Assembly: GCA_947177595.1 (NCBI GenBank)
Contig: CAMWUZ010000068.1
Location: forward strand, 1-8,272
Source: an uncultured Porphyromonadaceae bacterium
GTDB taxonomy: Bacteria; Bacteroidota; Bacteroidia; Bacteroidales; Muribaculaceae
DNA length: 8,272 nucleotides
Reading direction: 5' to 3'
Position 1 is the first letter of the stretch, and each line of letters opens with the position of its first letter. A program made the translations under genes and the position numbers. The notes beneath the pieces were generated by a model that was given only the letters and a program-made list of their open reading frames with translations, was not told the origin of the DNA and did not search any database. Below, piece by piece: positions 1 through 5,328 of the stretch.

Positions 1-4
1 GCAC

Positions 5-12
5 TACTTTTG
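5..12 (+). promoter_or_regulatory. Bacteroidota-type -7 promoter element
   Basis: TACTTTTG is a perfect match to the Bacteroidota housekeeping -7 consensus TAnnTTTG. It lies 53 bases before the ATG of the outer-membrane barrel gene, which would give a leader of roughly 45-50 nt. The matching -33 TTTG element would sit upstream of the window and cannot be checked. The element would drive the barrel gene and, through the stop/start overlap, the methyltransferase. Confidence 0.5.
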
Positions 13-17
13 CGTCT

Positions 18-44
18 ATTATCCGAAAGCGGAATAATCCGCTT
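18..44 (+). other. Two mutually exclusive hairpins in the 5' leader
   Basis: AAGCGGA (27-33) and TCCGCTT (38-44) form a perfect 7-bp stem with an ATAA loop. An overlapping alternative pairs ATTATCCG (18-25) with CGGaATAAT (30-38), with one bulged A. Both use bases 30-33, so they compete. They lie at the expected 5' end of the barrel mRNA. No T-run follows on the + strand, so this does not look like a terminator for an upstream + strand gene. A role in mRNA stability or in regulating the barrel gene is inference only. Confidence 0.35.
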
Positions 45-65
45 AAGAATTAATCAATCACATTT

Positions 66-2546
66 ATGTCGCACATCAAACGAATGGTAATAGCGATTTG
101 CGCTATTTTTATCAGTTTTTCCGCTTCATCAGCCGATTTCAGAATCAAAGGTCTTGTCACCGATTCTCTTGGGGAACCGGAAATGTATGCAACCGTCAAG
201 GTTTTCAGTCTCACCGATTCCATCAAACCGGTATCTACCGGAGTAAGCAATGACAAAGGTATTTTTAGCCAAAGCCTTAAGCATGCCGGCAAATACCGCC
301 TGAATGTCTATACTATCGGTAAAAATCCGTTCAATCATGTTTTTGAGATTACTGAAGCTAAACCGGAGCTCGATTTCAAGAATATTATCCTCACAGTTGG
401 TGATAATGAACTCGGAACGGTTGAGGTCGTTGCATCCAAACCGCTTGTATCGCTTGAAGTGGACCGAATCGGATATGACGTTCAGGCTGACGATGAGGCT
501 AAGACTTCCATGGTTGACGAAATTCTAAAAAAGGTACCTATGGTGAGCGTTGATCCTGATGGTACTATAAAAATCAACGGCTCCACCGATTTCAAAATTT
601 ACAAAAACGGACGTCCTAACAACTCCTATTCCCGCAACGCCAAAGATATTTTCAAATCGCTTCCGGCAAATATGATTGAAAAAATCGAGGTTATTACCGA
701 ACCTGGAGCAAGAGAGGATGCCGAAGGTGTAAGCGCTATCCTCAATATTGTCACTCTCAAAAATACAATCACAAAGGGTGCGATGGGAAATGTCTCGCTA
801 TATTATTCATCTCCGGGCATTCCTAATCCTAACGTCTGGTTATCTGCCCAGTACGATAAAGTTGCCTTGTCATTCTACGGTGGTTTGAATGTCACTACAC
901 GTCATTCAAGTAAATCAAACTCTGAATCAGAGGCGGTTTATGAACAGACCGGAAATGTTCTCAAAAGTTACGGAGAATCCTCATATACAGGAATTTTCGG
1001 TTATTGGGGTCTGGAAGGAAGTTGGGAAGCAGACACTCTCAATCTTGTCACTTTTGAATTCGGTGGTTACAACTCCCGCAGTAAATCCAATTCAAATAAT
1101 ATAACTGAAATGTGGAACGGTAGTGATCTACTGTATAAATATAATTCCATATCAAAGAGCGGTCCCGGCGGCTGGGGAGACCTGAACGGAAGCATCAACT
1201 ATCAGCGTTCAACACGCACAAAAGGCGAGACAATCATTTTCTCATACCGCGTTTCAAATGAAAGTAACACTACAAAATCCGAGGTGAAATATGATAAGGA
1301 CGGCTTTATAATTCCATTCAACTATAACGGTATCATCTCTGATTCAAAATCCTCCGGTTGGGAACATACTTTTCAGCTTGACTGGACAAGACCTTTTGGA
1401 AAACATAACACAGTTGACATAGGCGGTAAGTATATCTATCGCGATAATCATAGCGACACAAAACGTGAGTATATTGACGATCGCCGCGATGACACTGAGT
1501 TCAAGCATATCACAAGCATCGGAGCTCTTTTTGCCGACTATCGTCTGAATCTTGGTAAATTCGGCGCTCGTGCCGGAATAAGATATGAGTTTTCTCACCT
1601 ATCGGCCAAATTCCCTGACGGTAAAGAAGATCCATTCTCGGCAAATCTCAGTGACTGGATTCCTAATGTAGGTCTCATCTATAATCCCAACCGACAGAAT
1701 TCTCTAAAACTATCTTTTGGCTCACGCATTCAGCGTCCAAGTATTTATTACCTCAACCCGGCAGAAAATGTTACCCCAAACTCAACTTCTTCCGGTAATC
1801 CCGACCTTGAGAGTGTACGTAAAAACTCTCTTACATTTCAATACAATCTGATGAAGCCGAAATTCAACGTAGGTCTCACTGCAACATACAATTTTTCTAC
1901 AAACGACATCATTTCTGTTATGTACACCTTAGGTGACCACACTTACTCCACATACGAAAATGCCGGAAAGATGAAAAATGCCTCAACAAACCTATATATG
2001 AACTGGAGACCCACAACCAAAACATCATTCATGATCAGCGGCGGACTCCGATATAATTATGTAGAAAAGCCTGCGAGTGAACTTCTTCCCCGCGAATCGG
2101 CTCATGGCTGGGGTAATAATTTCTACGGTAGGTTTGCTCAGACACTTCCCTGGGATATCAACCTTTCAATCTATGCCAACTCCTGGTTGAGTCCCAAAGG
2201 CTTAAACTCTAAATTCAGAGCAACAGGCTGGAGCAACATTTATTACGGACTTGATTTACGCAAATCATTACTGAAGGAAAAGAGACTTACGGTGAGTTTA
2301 GGTATTTCCAATCCGTTCCACAGCAAGAATCCCGGATACGTATCATATAGCTGGAACGAAGGATATCACAGCAAGTCATTCTCTCAAAACAGATATATGA
2401 CCCGAGTAACTGTAGGAGTAAGCTACCGCTTCGGTAAAATGACCACCAGTGTGAAGAAGGTAAATAAATCCATTGAAAATGATGATGTTATGGGCGGTGG
2501 AAGCGGAAACAGCGGAGGAGGCTCATCACAGGGTGGTGGCAACTGA
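66..2546 (+). CDS. Outer-membrane beta-barrel protein, TonB-receptor-like (OMP_b-brl_3 type)
   Basis: The 826-residue product has a signal peptide (residues 1-23, ending SSA before D24). A carboxypeptidase-regulatory-like beta domain follows (about 24-120, starting FRIKGLVTDSLGEP). Residues 125-232 form a plug-like domain with VDEILKKVP at 151-158 and the family-typical AREDAEGVSAILNI at 215-228. A long barrel (about 235-790) is rich in alternating aromatic and polar strands and ends in VSYRFG (785-790). After the last strand comes a 36-residue tail, with a charged linker and then a Gly/Ser-rich run (810-826). Such proteins sit in the outer membrane and resemble TonB-dependent receptors. I see no SusC-type features and no SusD partner next door, so the ligand cannot be named. 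The ATG at 66 gives a good n-region (HIKR); an in-frame ATG at 84 is a weaker alternative. The stop TGA shares its last base with the ATG of the next gene. Confidence 0.9.
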   Translation: MSHIKRMVIAICAIFISFSASSADFRIKGLVTDSLGEPEMYATVKVFSLTDSIKPVSTGVSNDKGIFSQSLKHAGKYRLNVYTIGKNPFNHVFEITEAKPELDFKNIILTVGDNELGTVEVVASKPLVSLEVDRIGYDVQADDEAKTSMVDEILKKVPMVSVDPDGTIKINGSTDFKIYKNGRPNNSYSRNAKDIFKSLPANMIEKIEVITEPGAREDAEGVSAILNIVTLKNTITKGAMGNVSLYYSSPGIPNPNVWLSAQYDKVALSFYGGLNVTTRHSSKSNSESEAVYEQTGNVLKSYGESSYTGIFGYWGLEGSWEADTLNLVTFEFGGYNSRSKSNSNNITEMWNGSDLLYKYNSISKSGPGGWGDLNGSINYQRSTRTKGETIIFSYRVSNESNTTKSEVKYDKDGFIIPFNYNGIISDSKSSGWEHTFQLDWTRPFGKHNTVDIGGKYIYRDNHSDTKREYIDDRRDDTEFKHITSIGALFADYRLNLGKFGARAGIRYEFSHLSAKFPDGKEDPFSANLSDWIPNVGLIYNPNRQNSLKLSFGSRIQRPSIYYLNPAENVTPNSTSSGNPDLESVRKNSLTFQYNLMKPKFNVGLTATYNFSTNDIISVMYTLGDHTYSTYENAGKMKNASTNLYMNWRPTTKTSFMISGGLRYNYVEKPASELLPRESAHGWGNNFYGRFAQTLPWDINLSIYANSWLSPKGLNSKFRATGWSNIYYGLDLRKSLLKEKRLTVSLGISNPFHSKNPGYVSYSWNEGYHSKSFSQNRYMTRVTVGVSYRFGKMTTSVKKVNKSIENDDVMGGGSGNSGGGSSQGGGN

Positions 2547-3727
2547 TGGAATTAGATAGCGAAACATTAGACTGGATAGATCTCAACGCCAAGGCAGATG
2601 CCTCGGCGTTGAGACTTAAATATGCAGGCGATTCTCAAAAGAGTTTCGCCATTTTGCAGATAGAATGTCGGAGAAAAGCCGCGACCAAGCTGAATGAAAC
2701 CCTTGCCTGCCGGGAGTTTATTTTCCCCACCTCACTATCCGCGGAGCAATGTACTTCGGATATTCTTGCCCACTTTCACGCATCATTAGTCAAAGGTGAT
2801 TCGGTACTCGATATGACCGCAGGACTCTGCATCGATGCTTTTAATGTAGCTCGTGAGGTACGCCATATCATTGCCATTGAGCGCAATGAAATACTCACGG
2901 AAGCGGCGGAAACCAACGCGGAAGCACTCGGTATAAACAACATTGAAATTATTAACGCCGATAGCGTGGGATGGCTACAAGCGACAGATCGGCGCTTTGA
3001 CACAATATTTATAGATCCTGCCCGCCGAGGAGAAGGAGGGAAAAGAATCTTTGCTCTAAGCGATTGCGAGCCGGACGTTGTTGAACTCCTGCCACTGATC
3101 CGCCAAAAATGTTCGCGATTGATTGTTAAAGCCTCTCCTATGCTTGACATTTCGAGTGTCATTTCTTCACTCGGCTCAGAAACTACAATTTATATCACAG
3201 GCTCCCCTACCGAATGCAAGGAAGTTGTCGCAGTGGTGGATTTCGGATCTTCAGCCATCCCGTCAATAAATGCTGTTACTCTCTCATCTACTGTTGACAG
3301 CCGTTTCTCTTTCACCGAGCAGGAAGAACGTGAGGCAATTCCTTCATACAGCTATCCTATGGCAGGTATGTATCTGTACGAACCATATCCTGCCGCTATG
3401 AAATCCGGGGGATTTTCGCTGATGTCATCACGGTTCGGCGCTTACAAACTTGACAAAAACACTCATCTTTATATTTCAGAAAAAACAATTGAAAATTTTC
3501 CCGGCGAGAGATTCAGAATACTTGAGGTACACCCCTTCAGCAAGCAGGTAGTTAAATCTTTCACTGAAAAATATCCCGAAATAAATATCAGCACGAGGAA
3601 TTTCATACTTAAACCGACTGAACTTGCTAAGAAACTGAAGATTAAAGAAGGTGGAATATTGCGTCTCTTTGCCGTTAAAGCACTAAATGAATTGTGTCTC
3701 ATAATTACCGCTCCTGCGGCTGATTAA
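2546..3727 (+). CDS. Class I SAM-dependent methyltransferase with THUMP-like domain
   Basis: The 393-residue product matches the architecture and length of the Bacteroidota family typified by Porphyromonas gingivalis PG_1098. An N-terminal alpha/beta domain (about 1-80) is followed by a Rossmann methyltransferase core (about 83-235) and a C-terminal THUMP-like part (about 290-390). In the core, VLDMTAG (87-93) is the SAM-binding motif I, E112 in AIERN is the motif II acidic residue, and FIDPARRG (155-162) takes the motif IV place. THUMP-like domains suggest an RNA substrate, probably tRNA or rRNA, but no target base can be assigned. It is cytoplasmic, with no signal peptide or membrane segment. 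The ATG overlaps the upstream TGA by one base (TGATG), which points to translational coupling with the barrel gene. An in-frame hairpin (2581-2614) lies shortly after the start. The sigma factor gene begins 28 bases after the stop. Confidence 0.87.
   Translation: MELDSETLDWIDLNAKADASALRLKYAGDSQKSFAILQIECRRKAATKLNETLACREFIFPTSLSAEQCTSDILAHFHASLVKGDSVLDMTAGLCIDAFNVAREVRHIIAIERNEILTEAAETNAEALGINNIEIINADSVGWLQATDRRFDTIFIDPARRGEGGKRIFALSDCEPDVVELLPLIRQKCSRLIVKASPMLDISSVISSLGSETTIYITGSPTECKEVVAVVDFGSSAIPSINAVTLSSTVDSRFSFTEQEEREAIPSYSYPMAGMYLYEPYPAAMKSGGFSLMSSRFGAYKLDKNTHLYISEKTIENFPGERFRILEVHPFSKQVVKSFTEKYPEINISTRNFILKPTELAKKLKIKEGGILRLFAVKALNELCLIITAPAAD
2581..2614 (+). repeat. Long near-perfect hairpin inside the methyltransferase gene
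   Basis: TCTCAACGCC (2581-2590) and GGCGTTGAGA (2605-2614) are exact reverse complements. Between them, after one A/C mismatch (2591 against 2604), AGGC (2592-2595) pairs with GCCT (2600-2603), leaving an AGAT loop. That makes 14 paired positions in 34 bases, and a weaker extension is possible below the base (2577-2579 with 2616-2618). It encodes residues 13-23 (around NAKADASAL). No T-run follows, so it is not an intrinsic terminator. Its position 35 bases after a coupled start codon suggests a possible effect on translation or mRNA stability. Chance from coding constraint remains possible. Confidence 0.7.
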
Positions 3728-3738
3728 TAAAAAATTCT

Positions 3739-3746
3739 TATCTTTA
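3739..3746 (+). promoter_or_regulatory. Candidate -7 element for the sigma factor group
   Basis: TATCTTTA matches TAnnTTTG at all fixed positions but the last (A for G). It lies 9 bases before the ATG at 3756, so a transcript from it would be almost leaderless. No TTTG is visible 19-21 bases upstream, where GC-rich codons of the methyltransferase end lie. The gene may instead be read through from the methyltransferase, 28 bases upstream, with no terminator between them. Confidence 0.3.
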
Positions 3747-3755
3747 CACTCGATT

Positions 3756-4238
3756 ATGGCAGAAGAAAGAATTTTAGAGGACGAGCGTCTGACTGAGCGA
3801 TTGAAGGATCCCGCTCAGAGTCGTGCCGCTTTCACTGAGGTTATATCAAGATATTCACGCCCCCTCTACTGGCAGATTCGTAGAATGGTGCAGAATCATG
3901 ATGATGCCGATGATCTCTTGCAGAACACATTTATGAAAGCTTGGAGCAATCTGGATGCATTTCGCGGTGATGCCAAGCTCGGAACATGGTTATACAAGAT
4001 CGCAATAAACGAAAGCCTCACATTCCTTGAAAAAGAAAGGAAACGCCTGAATATCTCAATTGACGATGAAGCCCGTCCGCTTATAGAAGCTATTGAAGCC
4101 GACCCGTTTACCGATGGAGATGAAATCAAGCGCAAGCTCCGCGAAGCAATTGCTACCCTGCCTGAGAAACAGAGACTTGTATTTAATATGCGGTATTATG
4201 ACGAACTGAAATACGAGGACATAAGCAAAGTGCTTTGA
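3756..4238 (+). CDS. ECF-type sigma-70 factor, truncated in region 4 by in-frame TGA
   Basis: With the standard code this gives a 160-residue protein. Region 2 covers about residues 25-98: FTEVISRYSRPLYW, then the DDADDLLQNTFMKAW core (49-63, region 2.1-2.2) and FRGDAKLGTWLYKIAINE (69-86, -10 recognition). A linker with IEADPFTDGDE (113-123) follows. Region 4 starts at LREAIATLPEKQRLVFNMRYYDELKYEDISKVL (128-160) and stops in the turn of the helix-turn-helix. The family normally runs on through the recognition helix, and that sequence is present in the same frame directly after the TGA (see 4239-4316). Intact, it would have 186 residues, normal for ECF factors. ECF factors direct RNA polymerase to stress or envelope regulons and are held by membrane anti-sigma factors; the next gene is a candidate. 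The truncated form keeps region 2 but should lack -35 binding. The start at 3756 gives the full usual N-terminus. Confidence 0.88.
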   Translation: MAEERILEDERLTERLKDPAQSRAAFTEVISRYSRPLYWQIRRMVQNHDDADDLLQNTFMKAWSNLDAFRGDAKLGTWLYKIAINESLTFLEKERKRLNISIDDEARPLIEAIEADPFTDGDEIKRKLREAIATLPEKQRLVFNMRYYDELKYEDISKVL

Positions 4239-4316
4239 ACTTCTGTCGGAGCACTAAAAGCATCCTATCATCTCGCCATAAAAAAAATTGAGCAATATTT
4301 TGAAGAAACTGATTAA
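4239..4316 (+). pseudogene. In-frame 3' remainder of the sigma factor (region 4.2 recognition helix)
   Basis: Immediately after the TGA and without a change of frame, 25 codons encode TSVGALKASYH followed by LAIKKIEQYFEETD, ending at TAA 4314-4316. TSVGALKASYH is the characteristic region 4.2 recognition-helix sequence of Bacteroidota ECF sigma factors, where it is usually preceded by LG or a similar pair. The segment has no start codon of its own and would be translated only by readthrough of the TGA or from an allele with GGA at 4236-4238. Its intact sequence shows that the stop is recent, erroneous or suppressed. Confidence 0.85.
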
Positions 4317-4357
4317 ACCATTACCCTTAAATCGTGTCTAAAACCACAAAACAACTT

Positions 4358-4753
4358 ATGAAAGACAAAATAGAACATAGCCCGATACTGGAGAAGGTTG
4401 ACCATTCCGACGGTATGACTGTTCCCCCCGGATACTTCGCTGATTTTGCGAAGCGTATGGAAGCGCAGATACCGGAGAGAGTAGAACTTGCTCCCCCTCA
4501 GGTTCGCACATTTTGGCAGAAAGTCAGACCATACGCATATATGGCGGCGATGTTTGCCGGAATTTGGTGCATGATGAATATGTTTAACTTATTCCGACCG
4601 GCATCAACCATCCCCTCCACCCTCCTTGCCGAGGCTTTCTCCGATGATAATTTTATGAGTGATTACTATCTCGACAATTCATATGACTCTGAGTTTCTTG
4701 ATCATCTTTATGAGTCAGGATACTCACCGTCCGAGATTTGCGAAGTATATTAA
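4358..4753 (+). CDS. Single-pass membrane protein, candidate anti-sigma factor
   Basis: The predicted 131-residue protein has a cytoplasmic N-terminal part (1-57), one transmembrane segment (about 58-79, YAYMAAMFAGIWCMMNMFNLF) flanked by K55/R57 and R80, and an acidic tyrosine- and serine-rich C-terminal part (81-131) that should lie in the periplasm. The N-terminal part contains MTVPPGYFADFAKRM (20-34). From memory of the phylum, VPxGYF-type motifs are frequent in small proteins encoded beside ECF sigma factors. I do not recognise a named domain, and no ZAS zinc motif (HxxxCxxC) is present. Position after the sigma gene, size and topology support an anti-sigma role, as inference. I chose ATG 4358 because an A-rich stretch precedes it, as is usual in Bacteroidota; an in-frame GTG at 4334 would add eight residues. 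The stop lies 17 bases before the next gene. Confidence 0.72.
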   Translation: MKDKIEHSPILEKVDHSDGMTVPPGYFADFAKRMEAQIPERVELAPPQVRTFWQKVRPYAYMAAMFAGIWCMMNMFNLFRPASTIPSTLLAEAFSDDNFMSDYYLDNSYDSEFLDHLYESGYSPSEICEVY

Positions 4754-4770
4754 CCGGAATTCGTAGTGTC

Positions 4771-5241
4771 ATGATTACAAGAGTATTATTAGCCGCTGTA
4801 ATGATTGTCTCATCACTGACAGTCACCGCTCATCCTCAGCATAAAAACGATATGAAAGATAGAACGGAGTGGTTTAAAGAGATGGGCAAGTATAAAGCGG
4901 AGTTTATGGCATCAGAGCTGAAACTCACTGACGAGCAGAGAAAGAATTTTATTCAGCTCTATCAGGAAATGGAAAATTCCTCTTCAAAAATGGCGAGAGA
5001 AACACGCCAGCTTGAAAAGCAGGTGAGACAGAAAGGTGATGCCGCAACAGATACCGAACTTGAAAAGGCTGCCGAAGCAAGAGCTGAACTGAAAGCAAGG
5101 CAAGGAGAGCTGGAGAAAGAATATTTTGCGAAATTCAAAAAAATTCTTACTCCAAAGCAGCTTTTTAAACTCGGAGACGCTGAAAAAGCATTCGCCCGCA
5201 AGCTGATGGAATCTAACCGTAAGCACAGGGAAAGGAAATAA
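4771..5241 (+). CDS. Periplasmic helical LTxxQ (Spy/CpxP-like) protein
   Basis: The 156-residue product has a signal peptide (MITRVLLAAVMIVSSLTVTA, 1-20) with a signal peptidase I site after VTA; no lipobox cysteine is present, nor any cysteine at all. The mature part is almost wholly helical and rich in K, E, R and Q. It carries two LTxxQ motifs, LTDEQ (52-56) and LTPKQ (126-130), with a long likely coiled-coil between them (about 57-120). This is the layout of the Spy/CpxP family: periplasmic helical hairpin proteins that act as ATP-independent chaperones, stress sensors or metal-responsive regulators. The mature N-terminus would begin HPQH. The start is ATG 4771, directly at the signal peptide; an in-frame TTG at 4738 would overlap the upstream gene and add an unlikely leader. 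It is probably co-transcribed with the sigma factor and the membrane protein, and is followed by a terminator. Confidence 0.83.
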   Translation: MITRVLLAAVMIVSSLTVTAHPQHKNDMKDRTEWFKEMGKYKAEFMASELKLTDEQRKNFIQLYQEMENSSSKMARETRQLEKQVRQKGDAATDTELEKAAEARAELKARQGELEKEYFAKFKKILTPKQLFKLGDAEKAFARKLMESNRKHRERK

Positions 5242-5262
5242 ATTATTAATAAAACTTATCGG

Positions 5263-5307
5263 CACGGATTACTGAGACAACAAAAGTCTGGTAATCCGTG
5301 TTTTTGT
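5263..5307 (+). terminator. Rho-independent terminator after the sigma factor group
   Basis: CACGGATTAC (5263-5272) and GTAATCCGTG (5291-5300) form a perfect 10-bp stem. An inner AGAC/GTCT stem (5275-5278 with 5286-5289) extends it above a small bulge, and TTTTTG follows at once (5301-5306). It lies 21 bases after the stop of the LTxxQ gene and 22 bases before the macroglobulin start, so it separates these two transcription units, fully or in part. Confidence 0.88.
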
Positions 5308-5328
5308 TATAGGTTACATATAATTATC

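Noticed and set aside
920..932. CTCTGA-A-TCAGAG palindrome in the barrel gene.
   Set aside because: It is 6 bp with a 1-base centre, encodes a Ser/Glu repeat (SESE), and is easily explained by codon use in a 2.5-kb gene.
2776..3162. Minus-strand open frame of 128 codons opposite the methyltransferase gene, the longest of several minus-strand frames in the window.
   Set aside because: It lies wholly opposite a well-supported gene, its product is Ser/Arg-rich with no recognisable domain, and the other minus-strand frames are likewise opposite real genes.
3708..3719. CCGC-TCCT-GCGG hairpin at the end of the methyltransferase gene as a terminator.
   Set aside because: The stem has only 4 bp, lies in coding sequence and is followed by an A-rich, not T-rich, stretch.
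4236..4238. TGA reassigned to an amino acid in the whole genome.
   Set aside because: No other CDS here has an internal TGA, Trp and Gly use their usual codons throughout, and the flanking genes look like ordinary Bacteroidales.
4231..4257. CTT TGA is the same slippery hexamer as in the programmed +1 frameshift of prfB.
   Set aside because: A +1 shift here would read GAA CTT CTG TCG GAG CAC and then stop at TAA after six codons, while the conserved sigma sequence continues in the original frame. There is also no Shine-Dalgarno-like stimulator right before it.
4231..4262. Selenocysteine insertion at the TGA, helped by a stem pairing TGCTTT (4231-4236) with AAAGCA (4257-4262) around the stop, plus a small inner stem.
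   Set aside because: The residue at this place in the family is normally a Gly in a DNA-binding turn, not a catalytic Cys. The stem is short, contains the TGA's own T, and has a large internal loop, unlike a bacterial SECIS.
4738..4770. TTG start giving a longer LTxxQ protein that overlaps the membrane protein gene.
   Set aside because: The ATG at 4771 begins a clean signal peptide; the extra 11 residues would place charged residues ahead of it and rely on a rare start codon.
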